This document shows positions 19,890 to 29,735 of a stretch of DNA of 29,735 nt, one piece after another; position 1 is the first letter of the stretch, and each line of letters starts with the position of its first letter. Both the position numbers and the translations under genes were made by a program. This stretch comes from Welwitschia mirabilis (Eukaryota > Gnetophyta > Gnetopsida > Welwitschiales): the NCBI GenBank assembly GCA_051453625.1, contig JBOZIK010000001.1, forward strand, positions 234,396,844 through 234,426,578, read 5' to 3'. The notes under the pieces were generated by a model, which saw only the letters and a list, made by a program, of their open reading frames with translations, had not been told where the DNA came from and ran no database searches.

Positions 19890-22411
19890 TGTAATACCCT
19901 TGGTTTTACCGTGCACTTAGTCACGTATATGGTCAGTTGTGTTTAGATTTAAATCCTCGATTATGATTAGCTTTGTAATGATAAGTTGATTAACCAAATG
20001 AGGTTTAATAAAGAAGATTAAGATGTTAGTAGAATAATAATATCTGATTAGTAGATATTAGAATTATAACATGAAGTAATTAACATTAAGTAAATATTAG
20101 GTATTGATTATATTTTATGCATCAGTATTAATCTTATTTAGTTAATAGTATGATTAAGAGTCAAGCATAAATGATTATGTATGATATTAATGTTGATAAT
20201 TGAACTTAGCATAGTAGATTATGTATTAATGTTAATTATGAATTAATGATAAATAAAATATAAAGTAAGGGCATGTATAATTTAATGGTGTTAAATGATT
20301 AATAAATAAATAAAAATTGGTTAAAGATAGAATAAAATTAGCTTACATGAATTGCCATATAAATATTATTTAATTTGTTAAATAGGTGGCAATATTAAGT
20401 TATATATGGTGTCATAAATATTGATTGAATATGTTAATGTAATTAATGAGGTGCTATTGGAATATGTTAGGTGATTAATAAATATTAAGGACACTATAAT
20501 ATTAGAATTGATTATATTTTGATTAGATGTATTTGTGTTACTAATTATGTTAGTTATGTTAAGGATGTATGACTTAATATGATTATTAGTAATATAAAAG
20601 AAAAAACATAACGTGTAATATAATAGAGAATTAATAGTTAGAAATAGAATGGGATAATGAATAGAAAGTGAGATATGAAAGTAATTGTTTACTATGAATA
20701 TAGAGATGATAAATATTAGCAAAGTATAGTAATATAAGGAGATTTATAAGAGGGATTGAGTGGTTGATTAATAAATAATAATTAACTAAAATAAAATAAA
20801 ATATGTTAATGTAATATGTTAATAACATTTAATCTAAATTAAAATTGTTAAATATTATTAAAATATGACAATGTACCATATATTAAATGGTAATGCTATG
20901 TGATAAATATTAGTAAGCTATTATTACACTATACGAAATATTAAATGAAGTGGCAACTATTGTATGTTAATTTGTTATGCTATCAAATTAATGATAATAA
21001 TAATTAAAATGATGTTATATGTTAATTGATGAAATATCAAATAAATGTTGAGGTGAACAAAGATTAATTACAATATGTTATAGGATTAATAAACATAAGG
21101 TTATTAATGTTAACCAAGTGTCATTGATATATGACAAATGTTAAATGTTTATTTAAATTTAAACTAAATGAAATTATCAAATGTTATATGTTAATATTGT
21201 AAAAGTAAATTGTAACAAATGTCAAATATTAATGTTGCAAATAATTGTGTCAAATGGTAATGTATGGTAAGGTGATAATAATTTAGAAAATATGGCATTA
21301 TGCATGTAAATAATTAGGACTTAAACTAATGGTGCTCAGTTAAATCTATTTTCTCATTTCTTATTTGATAAGGACTTGAAAATTAGAGTTATCATTAAAA
21401 AAATAAATTATTAATTAGCATTAGTAGCGAACTCTACTTTAACCTATATTTTTAGTTTATTAGGGGAAGGCTGTAGATTTTTAAAAAGCATGTATATTTT
21501 AAATAATTAATGCTTTCTAGGTTTTCTACTTAAAGTAGATTTAGGCAAATATCGTTTAATTAAGGAAACTAAAAATGACTATTTTAAAGGTGATGAAACT
21601 AAAATATTTTATATACTTGCAACTTAAACCTAGTAATCCAACATCATCATGCAACCATTTTTTCATTTCACTTTATAGTTTCATTGTTATTGCTTTTATC
21701 CATCACTTTTGACCTGAATAATCTACCCACTATTAGAAATATGTTAGTCATATTAAAATGGACTTGAAGATAAAGAATAAATGGAAAGAATGAATGGTGG
21801 CACAATGTGACCAAGTAGAGTTACATTTACTCTATTCAATAATTAGCGAATGCATCTTGATAACAATTTAGACCATGATAAGTAATGTTGGGATAGTGAA
21901 CCAAAGTAACATCATTAAAATCAAATCTTCTAACTTCAAAAATGGCATAAGTTATACCTTAGTTTAACATATCTAATGTCTGATAACAAGCTTATTATAT
22001 TCTCTCACTTAAAGATGCAAAAGACGCATATAATGGAAGTTTGCGTACTTAAATGAAATTGTGCTATAATAAAAACTGATGGTAACATTTACTTTTAGGT
22101 AGAAGATGCCTTCACACTTAAGCTATCATAATTACCATTAACCATCATAACAAAAAAAGGGCAAAATTTTAGCATTCATAAATATGAATCCGCAGTATCA
22201 ATTTATAGGGGCAAAAATAGAAATTATAACCACTGATAGTAAAATTGAGTTTTCATTATAGAATTGCAGTAATGCCTATCGAAATACAATGAACAAAGTT
22301 TAATTCTTTAGTTATTCATTTGGCCCTTTGATGTTGTAAAGGATTATATGCTCAACAGACATAGAAAACAAATGTTTGCAGACTTTGAAATTCACAGGTG
22401 AGAACTTTCAA
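19890..22411 (+). mobile_element. 5' LTR (~2.5 kb), Ty3/gypsy Del/Tekay-like
   Basis: Starts TGTAATACCC, the typical start of plant Del/Tekay LTRs. It is collinear with 26,377-28,911 over its full length. Shared landmarks include GAGGTTTAATAAAGAAGA, AGTAAGGGCATGTA, ATTAATGATAATAATAATTA and AAAAATGACTATTTTAAAGG. In the ~125 bases I compared closely, about one position in eight differs, so the insertion is old. The 3' edge is less certain: similarity fades at AGAACTTTCAAT (22401-22412) and no TG...CA end with a primer site directly follows. It is non-coding, AT-rich and contains many words of the type AAATGTTATATGTTAAT. Confidence 0.8.
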
Positions 22412-22920
22412 TTGTTTTCCTTTCGGGTAAGAGGAAAACCTAGACATTACCCTCTTCTCCGCCTACAAACTACCAAAAAGAAATACATTTTAAAACATAA
22501 ATCCCACGGTTCCAATCATAGAAACAAAACTGTAATTATTGGAAGAAAACCCAGTATGAGAAACGACAAGGAAGGGTGCCACAAACTGAGTGAGGATGCC
22601 GTAAATGGCCTCCATTTTTTCTCCTTTGCCATTTGTCTTCCTTCCCTGGCGTTAACTTGAATCCATTTTTTATCCTATGCCGTAAAAGTCCCTCCCTTGG
22701 AAATGCCACTTGGCATGCATGGATTTGCAGATGGCCATTTCTTGAAGGGCGGCATTAATGAGCGGGAAAAGGATATTTGAATGATGCATTGTTTCCACCC
22801 AAGAATGATTATAAGGAAATTGTCATAGAAATATATATATATAAAAATAAACCTATTTTTAAGAGTAGCCCTTTCTTGTATGTTGTGGTGGCCACACATA
22901 GCTTAATTATGAAGGGGATG
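22412..22920. other. GC-richer island after the 5' LTR
   Basis: Composition changes abruptly to much more balanced base use, with runs such as CTCTTCTCCGCC, GGCGTTAACTTG, GAAGGGCGGCATTAATGAGC and CACTTGGCATGCATGG. It has no counterpart after the 3' LTR. It is either a U5/leader missing from the truncated 3' copy, or an inserted fragment of other origin. I found no initiator-Met primer site in it. A 94-codon plus-strand frame (22376-22660) has no family features and begins inside the LTR, so I do not call a gene. Confidence 0.55.
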
Positions 22921-22980
22921 CCCTAAGAAAGATGGAATTGTTTATTAGGAAAACCAAAAGAAGTTTGTAAGATGGGAGGT

Positions 22981-23013
<33 letters not shown>
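22981..23013. repeat. (TA)n-(CA)n compound microsatellite
   Basis: Ten TA units run directly into about six CA units. Confidence 0.95.
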
Positions 23014-23014
<1 letters not shown>

Positions 23015-23671
23015 TATCTTATAGGAAGCATGAAAAGGAGATGTCTTTGGAAAATGATTACTATAAAGGAAATTTGATGAAGAGGATAAAATAAAAGGGG
23101 GTTATAAAGTATTACAAAAAAATATGGGGTATAGAGAATGCTATATGAAGAAAAGATAAAATGTTAAGGCGTAGAGAGGAGGCCATTTAAATGAAGTCTA
23201 AGTGAGAAGGGGAACAAGTTGTAACATTAAATATGGCATTGCAAATCGTATTAAATTATTAAGATAGTAAACATTATATGATGATAAATAATGATAGGTA
23301 AGCAAGGTAAAGATACATAAAACTAATAAAGTGAAAATAAAGTAGAACATATAATGTACATGTATTAATGAGTGTATGCATAGTGGTATTATATAGAAAA
23401 TTTAATGAGTTAGCATGAAATGAAAAGGATAAAAAGGTTATAGGTCATAGTGAGCTATATTTTGAAAAGGGTAAATGAGATAGTAAAATTATATAATAAC
23501 TTATATTTTATAAAAATAAATAGGATAGTAAAAATGGTATAGTAGATTACATTTGTAAAGGGTAAATAAGATTATATTATGCATATGAAATCAAGAATCA
23601 GAAAAGTAAGTATAGTGTTAATGATCATGCATCATTTAATTAAGAAGACAGAATAAATAATATATATATAG

Positions 23672-23764
23672 AATGAGAGAGAGTGAGAGAGTGAGTGAGA
23701 GAGAGTGAGAGAGAGTGAGAGAGGGAGAGAGGGAGAGAGAGAAAGAGAGAGAGAGAGAGAGAAA
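23672..23764. repeat. Imperfect (GA)n tract with GAGT interruptions
   Basis: About 90 bases of GA dinucleotide punctuated by GTGAGA and GGGAGA, giving a loose higher-order 10-12-base periodicity. Preceded by a short (TA)n. The minus-strand S/L-rich open frame is an artefact. Confidence 0.93.
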
Positions 23765-24748
23765 CAAGGGATTCAAGCGAATGAAATGAAGATGAATCAC
23801 AAAAGTGATGAGGATATAAATTAGGAGATGCAATATATCAAGGTAAATGGTAAAACATAAGTAATAAAAGGGAATAATAAAAGTAAACACAATGGTAGGT
23901 TATCTTAAAATAAAAGAGGTGAATAGGAGGTTTTAATCTTATTAATCTAACCCTTATATTTAACATTATGATTTAAACATTTATTAATGATGGGTTTTTC
24001 TTATTAGCAAAAATAATATGTTTAATTTAATATGTATCATAAACATTAAATTAGTGATTAGTGAATTCTATATTAACAGTAACAGTAATATAGTAAAAGG
24101 TAATATATATTTGTCCATAACGTTAGTTATAATAGAAAAATATGGGACCTAAATAGATAGTTATTAGTACTCCTAATCCTTTACTTAATATTGCTCATAA
24201 AATAGGCATCACATTTGTTAAGTATCATTAATTAACAATTAATCTTTCCTTAAATAACATTGGTAAATGATATCTTAAACTAATGATAATGCGATGACCT
24301 CCTTCTACAAGTATTAGTAGCTTTGTAGTGATATGGTTAACATAACAACATGAGTCTTGTACATTGATGAGCATGGGCTGAAGGCCTAATTATGATAATA
24401 ACAAAAGGAATGAAAAAATTAATAGGTAATGATATTTATAATGACTAAATTAGCCTTTTTTTAGAACCATATGTAAAAGGAAATGATTATGAATATTAAT
24501 TACTGAGATCTTCATGATCACTAATGCCTTATGGACCCATAACTCATAGAGTGTTATGTCTACAATTAGATTAATTTAGATATCAGAGTTAAGAAGTGAA
24601 AGCATAGTGGGTTCTATTAGGACCTAAGCAGATAGCTACATGTGTAAATGATATATATTTATATAAAAGACATAATAATAAACTATTCTTAATTATAATT
24701 AATTATAATAAAGTTTAACTAAGGAAGATTATAATGATGTTAACCCAA

Positions 24749-24857
24749 AGATGCATTGAATGAGAAAGTGAGGTGATAAACCATAGATGTGTCAAATAAG
24801 GCAGTGGGAATAGCAATCCATAGATGCACCGAATAAGGCACTGGAATGATGGAAATA
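24749..24857. repeat. 36-37-bp tandem repeat, three copies
   Basis: AGATGCATTGAATGAGAAAG, AGATGTGTCAAATAAGGCAG and AGATGCACCGAATAAGGCAC start at 24749, 24785 and 24822. Copies two and three are closer to each other, sharing CCATAGATG before and AATAAGGCA after. The array lies inside the long-LTR element interior. Confidence 0.85.
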
Positions 24858-26339
24858 ATCATTTAGGTAGTGATAACCTAAGAAGTAATACACTTAACTT
24901 ATGATAATAATGTTAATGAACTATGAGCCTAATACCATTCTGAGTAGCTATTGATGACATGGGTCTAGTGATCTAATGGTATATGTGTTATATCGATAAT
25001 GGTTTTAATTATGTTATATAATGTAAATTGACATATGATAAACATCATACACATTTGATGGTGACATATAGAATAAAAAATATTGTACATTAGATTCTTA
25101 TATTCGTGTTGTTTATCATCATTCATCTGTACTAGATCCTAATTGATCTTTGATTTAATGGCATATGAGCATATAGATTTAGTACTTTATTTAATATACA
25201 TCATTGATATGTATATTTACTATATGTTCAGTTATAAAAGGAATAGTTTATCATGCCCTATGCTTCAAGGAAGGCAACCTTCATTAAAGACATATGTCTA
25301 GATGATGTATGATTGTAGGTTAATCTTCATAGTTGAGAGTAATGTTTTATCTAGAAAAGGATGCACTTCCCTAAGGGGAAAAATATGGTCATTCTATGGT
25401 ATGTGATATAAGTGGTTGATTAGTAGGAATTGACTACATGATTGAGAGGTCATGTTTTGCTGAGTGGCAGGTGGACCTCATAGAGGAGGCAATTGTATAT
25501 AATTAATCTATAGATGATAGTATGATAAGTGATGTTATAAGATACATGGAGGATCTTTAGGATAAGGTGATGCAATTGCTCAATGGAGGGCATGCCCAGA
25601 TAGTGGCATGATACAAGATCGATTTACATGATCCATGTGTGGTTAAGCCAGTATTATGTATTGACCTATAAGATCATGACCCTATAATAGTAGTTGATGG
25701 ATGGTTCGACTAAAGCTCCATGGTATAAGTGACTAACTATTTCCTATATTTTGTATAAAATTTACATTATATGATGTTTTCTATGGATTTATATCAATAT
25801 CCTAATTTATTAGATTTAGCTTTTTGTTAGCTTACTTACTCACTAATATAGACCACTTAAACCTATCATACATTCATGCATATTGATGGTGAGAAAGATA
25901 AGATCTAAGAGAACACTACGTGTGGTTTGTTTTCCTCTAGATGAGAATAATAGGTGTGGTTTCTTATTATAGGTCAACCAACCACTTGATTACAACTCAT
26001 AAACTTATTTGTGTATTACTTATTGTGACTTCACATTTTGATTATGTATTAAATCAGGTTTTCTAATTAGTCTTAAATTAGAAAGTGATGTTTATTAATT
26101 GAGATATCATCTTATAATTCTCCTAAGGGATAGGCTATGACAATTGAGAGTTCATCTCTCAATTGTAACTTAATCAGTTTTCTATAATGGTAAATCATGT
26201 GATTAATTAATAATTAAAAAAATTGGTGTATTTGGGTGTAGTATTGTATGTATTACATTTTAGTGTTAAAGCTATGGGTGTCATTCATAGTAAGTAGAAT
26301 AATGAAAAAGTGATATGCTTTTTGCATTAATGTCTAATG

Positions 26340-26361
26340 GCAGTTTCTAGGAGGAAACTGC
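26340..26361 (+). other. Perfect 8-bp hairpin beside the polypurine tract
   Basis: GCAGTTTC (26340-26347) and GAAACTGC (26354-26361) flank the 6-base loop TAGGAG. Only two bases separate it from the polypurine tract. Its position at the 3' end of the interior makes a role in the element's RNA or in plus-strand priming conceivable, but that is inference. Confidence 0.75.
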
Positions 26362-26363
26362 TT

Positions 26364-26376
26364 AAGGGGGGAAGGA
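26364..26376 (+). promoter_or_regulatory. Polypurine tract of the long-LTR element
   Basis: AAGGGGGGAAGGA directly precedes the TGTAATA start of the second LTR. Thirteen purines abutting the 3' LTR is the standard plus-strand primer position in LTR retrotransposons. The G-rich tract followed by TGTAATA is typical of plant Del/Tekay elements. This fixes the orientation as plus and shows that the 2.5-kb duplication is an LTR pair rather than a segmental duplication. Confidence 0.85.
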
Positions 26377-28911
26377 TGTAATAACCTTGTTTTTATTTTG
26401 CACTTAGTTACGCATGTGGTTAATGATGTCAGGATTTAAAACCTTAATTACAATTAGATTTGTAATGATAAGTTAGTTAACTAAATGAGGTTTAATAAAG
26501 AAGACTAAGATTTCACTAGAATCATAATATTTGATAAACATATATTAGAATTATAACATGAAATAATTAAAGTTAAGTAAATATGAGGAATTGATTGTGT
26601 TTTATGCATGAGTGTTAATCTTATTTAGTTAATAGTTATGATTAATGGTTAAGCATAGTTCATTATGTATGATATTAATGTTGATAACTGAACTTAGCAT
26701 AGTAGATTACGAATTAATGTTAACTATATATTACTGATAAATAAAATATAAAGTAAGGGCATGTACAATTTAATGTTGTTAAATGATTAATAAATAAATA
26801 ATAATTAAAATAGAATGAAATTAGCTTACATGAAGTGCCATATAAATATTATTGGATTTGTCAAATATATGGCAATATTAAGTTATGTGTGGCATCATAA
26901 ATATTAATTGAATATGTTAATGTAATTAATGAAGTGCTATTGGAATATGTAGATGATTAATAAATAATAAAAGAATTACAATATTAGAATTGATTATGTT
27001 TTAGTTAGATGTATTTGTATTAATAGTTAGGTTAAGGATATATGATCTAATAATATTATTATTACTAATATAAAAGAAAATATGTAATGTGTAATATAAT
27101 AGAGAATTAATAGTTAGCAATAGAATGGTATAATGAATAAAAAGTAAGCTATGAAAGTCCTTTTTTCATGGAGATATAGAGATAATAAAGATTAGCAAAG
27201 TAATAGTAATATAAGGAGATTTATGGAAGGGATATATGATTTAATTATTATTAAGTGATTGACTTATAAATAATAATTAATTAAAATAAAATCAAATATG
27301 TTAATGTAATATGTTAACAAGGTCTAAAACAAATTTAAATTTGTAAAATATTATTAGAATATGATAATGTATCATATGTTAATGGTAACATTACATGCCA
27401 AATATCAATAAGGCGCCATTTGACTATATTAAACATTAAATGAATTGGCAAATACTACATGTTAATTATTTATGCTATCAAATTAATGATAATAATAATT
27501 AAAATGGTGTTACATGTTTATTGATTAGATGTCAAATGACTGTTGAGGTTAACAAAGATTAATCAAAATATATTATATGATTAATAAATGTAAGGTTATT
27601 AATGTTAACAAAGTTTCGTTGGTATATGATAAATGTTAAATGATTATTTAAATTTAAAATAAATGAAATTGTCAAATGTTATATGTTAATAATGTAAAAG
27701 TAAATTATAACAAATGTCAAATATTAATGTTGCAAATAATTGTGTCAAATGTTGTTAGCAATTTAGAAAAGGTAATGTTATGCATGTAAATAATTAGAAG
27801 CTAAAACTTATGGTGTTCACTTAAATCTATTTTTGTATTTCTTATTTGACAAGGACTTAAAAATTAGAGTTAAAATGTAAAAAAATATTAATTAGCATTA
27901 ACAGAGAATTCTACCTTAATTAGTATTTTTTAGATTATTCTAGGAAGGTTGTAGATTTTTAAAACACATGTATATTTCAAAGAATTATTTCTTACTCAGT
28001 TTTCTACTTAGGTAGACTTAGGCAAAACCATTTAATTAAGTAAACTAAAAATGACTATTTTAAAGGTGATGAAGCTAAAATATTTTATATACTTGCAACT
28101 TAAACCTAGCAATCAAACATCATCATGTAAGCATTTTCTTATTTCACTCTATATTTTTATTAGTCTTGCTTTTATCCACCACTTTAAACTTGAATAATAT
28201 GTCCATTATTAGAAATATGCTAGTAATGTTTACGAAGGACTTGGATATAAAAATTAAATGGAAAGAACTAATGGTAACAAAACATAACTAAGTAGAGTTA
28301 TATTTACTCTATTTAATAATTAGTGAATGCTTCTTGATAATGATTTAGACCATGATAAGTAATGTTAGGATAGTAAACCAAAGTAACATCATTTAAATTA
28401 AAACTTCTAACTTGAAAAATAACATAAGTTATAACTTAGTTTAACATATTCATTATCTGATGATAATCTCATTATATCATATTACTCTAAAGATGTAAAA
28501 GATGCATATAATAGAAGTGTGCATACTTAAATGAAATTGTGCTATAAGAAAAAATGATGGTAACATCTACTTCTAAGTGAAAGTGCCACACAGGTATCTT
28601 CACACTCTAGCTATCATGATTGCCATTAACCACCATAATTACAAAGTCTATAAAATCTTTAGGATTCATTATTATGGATCTAAAGTATTAATTTATAGGG
28701 AAAAATAGCAAAAAATAGAAATTACAATCACAAATAGTAAAATTAAGTTTTCATTATAGAATTGCAGTAATTCTTATAAGAATACAATGAAGAAAATTTA
28801 ATGCTTTAGTTATTGATTTGACACTTTAATGTGTCAAGGATTATATGTTTAATAGACATATAAAACAAATGTTTGTAAACTTTAAAGTTCATAGGTTAAA
28901 ACTTTTAATCA
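26377..28911 (+). mobile_element. 3' LTR (~2.5 kb), Ty3/gypsy Del/Tekay-like
   Basis: Starts TGTAATAACC directly after the polypurine tract and is collinear with 19,890-22,411. Lengths (about 2,535 and 2,522) agree well. Small indels and substitutions are scattered evenly. The likely end is AATCA at 28907-28911. The next five bases, CATCC, only partly match the CATGT before the 5' LTR, so the target duplication is unproven and the 3' edge could be truncated. Confidence 0.8.
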
Positions 28912-29469
28912 CATCCTTTAGAGCTTGCAATCCCAAAGAAAATGATTAATACCCAAAAGAAATGGGTAACATAAGACATCAGTGCTTATACATTTTAATG
29001 TATATTCATAGATATCAAATCAAATGGATGTTATGATGTCAACTTATAGGATTTTGATGGGGTATTTTGAGTACTTTTATAGAACATTTATGTAAGTTTA
29101 GATGCAATTCTAATGATTATGAAGAATCAATGGCATGATCACTGAAATATGCAATTCTTAGCATATTTGGAGACATTTCAAGCATATTCTAATACTTCAT
29201 GTCTTCAAGGAAAGATCAATAATGTAAAAGATTGATGTCTCTTGAGCTGAAAAGATAAAAAGTCCTGTCATCCCCTTTGTCTTCCTCATGACAAATTAGG
29301 ATTATAGTACTGTTGACATAGACTAAAGTTGTAGAGTTGACTATGGGGTTTAAAGTGAATGACCCACCTCTTCTTGTAGAGTATCATCCCTAGTATCATC
29401 CCCATGACATATAGGATAACAGCTATTTTGTATGAATGGAAGTAAATTATTTTTGTAATGGGATCAAGT

Positions 29470-29515
29470 GGCCCATATGGGTTTCTAGGGTTTCTTCTTC
29501 AAATTCTAGGGTTTT
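29470..29515 (+). promoter_or_regulatory. Site II-like and tandem telo-box-like motifs
   Basis: TGGCCCATATGGG (site II core TGGGCC on the minus strand) is followed by TTCTAGGGTTT at ~29483 and again at ~29504. On the minus strand these are AAACCCTAGAA, close to the telo-box AAACCCTA. The pair of motifs is known from promoters of plant translation-related genes. Placement 25-70 bases upstream of a TATA box is right for a promoter. Confidence 0.6.
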
Positions 29516-29539
29516 TCTTCTAGAACTTCAATTTAAAAA

Positions 29540-29547
29540 TATAAATA
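29540..29547 (+). promoter_or_regulatory. TATA box
   Basis: TATAAATA followed by CCCC, a good plant TATA consensus. It lies downstream of the telo-box-like repeats. Transcription would be expected to start near 29,570-29,580, in CATTTACTTCCATTTTC. Confidence 0.65.
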
Positions 29548-29735
29548 CCCCTCTTTGCATTTACTTCCATTTTCATCTTTTGTACTAGATATTCTTGTTA
29601 TAGAATATTGAAGGATAAGAGGTTCATCCATTAGATACAAAGAGAAGATCTGCTTGGTGTTGAGCTAAGTATCCTTCATTAAGTTGTCACTACTTTGTTT
29701 ATAAGTGGATTTAGTTGATAATTAATACAAGAACT

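Larger units (their letters stand above)
22412..26376 (+). mobile_element. Interior of the long-LTR element, no gag or pol recognised
   Basis: About 4 kb between the two LTRs. Six-frame reading shows no RT, RNase H, integrase, protease, zinc knuckle or chromodomain motif. It contains the GC-richer island, TA/CA and GA microsatellites, a 36-37-bp tandem triplet, and at the right end a hairpin and polypurine tract. A complete Del/Tekay element would carry about 4-5 kb of gag-pol here, so this is either a non-autonomous derivative or coding sequence decayed or replaced beyond recognition. Confidence 0.6.
28912..29735 (+). mobile_element. Probable U3-R part of another LTR retrotransposon, cut by the window edge
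   Basis: From ~29,440 the sequence has promoter layout: GGCCCATATGGG, two CTAGGGTTT copies 21 bases apart, TATAAATACCCC, and then ~190 bases ending in CTTTGTTTATAAGTGGATTTA and TTAATACAAGAAC. This tail resembles the R/U5 regions of plant LTR elements as I remember them. 28,912-29,440 would be its U3. No LTR terminus, partner or coding sequence is in the window, so a promoter of an ordinary gene running off the right edge is the alternative. Confidence 0.45.

Noticed and set aside
20378-20828. Two minus-strand frames of 114 and 65 codons in the 5' LTR
   Set aside because: I, N, S, L, Y-rich, produced by AT-rich LTR sequence; the 3' LTR equivalent is not preserved as coding.
24749-24857. CRISPR-like array
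   Set aside because: Units are contiguous and diverged without distinct spacers, and the context is a plant retrotransposon.
19890-28911. Segmental duplication instead of an LTR pair
   Set aside because: A polypurine tract ends exactly at the second copy's TGTAATA start, and the first copy begins with the same terminus.

Overview
The window looks like nuclear intergenic DNA from a flowering plant with a repeat-rich genome. It is very AT-rich, has two assembly gaps (958 and 665 N), and is built almost entirely of old, broken transposable elements, low-complexity tracts and microsatellites. I find no intact protein-coding gene. The plant call rests on a Ty1/copia Gag start with an initiator-Met primer binding site, a CACTA terminus, Ty3/gypsy pol, long LTRs of the plant Del/Tekay type (TGTAATACCC start after a G-rich polypurine tract), and a plastid-type tRNA-Pro. 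The species cannot be named from this.

Layout. 1-376: one end of a CACTA DNA transposon, cut by the window edge. 377-~2.85 kb: the 5' part of a minus-strand Ty1/copia element (gag, leader, primer binding site, LTR with two minisatellites and an assembly gap). The CACTA element sits inside its gag reading frame. ~2.9-6.07 kb: AT-rich, strand-asymmetric DNA with a 170-bp tandem duplication, a diverged duplication about 551 bp apart, and purine tracts. 6.08-6.99 kb: a decayed plus-strand Ty3/gypsy pol remnant ending in a 64-bp triplication. 7.0-9.8 kb: unrecognised old DNA. 9.83-11.1 kb: a strongly purine-biased block. 11,568-11,642: a plastid-type tRNA-Pro(UGG) with a complete cloverleaf. 11.65-19.1 kb: unrecognised AT-rich DNA with long GA and CT/CG/CA microsatellites and the second gap. 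About 19.13-19.40 kb: a decayed copia gag remnant on the plus strand. 19,890-28,911: the largest structure, two directly repeated ~2.5-kb LTRs around a ~4-kb interior in which I recognise no gag or pol, with a polypurine tract and a small perfect hairpin just before the 3' LTR. 28.9 kb to the end: probably part of another LTR, with TATA, telo-box and site II-like motifs.

No genes work together here. The coherent story is nested insertion: CACTA into copia gag, a Del/Tekay-like non-autonomous element next to a second copia remnant, and organellar DNA carrying trnP captured into the nucleus. The best candidates for follow-up are the coding-free long-LTR element, the intact trnP, and the 64-bp triplication in integrase-region sequence. 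I did not find a convincing novel system.
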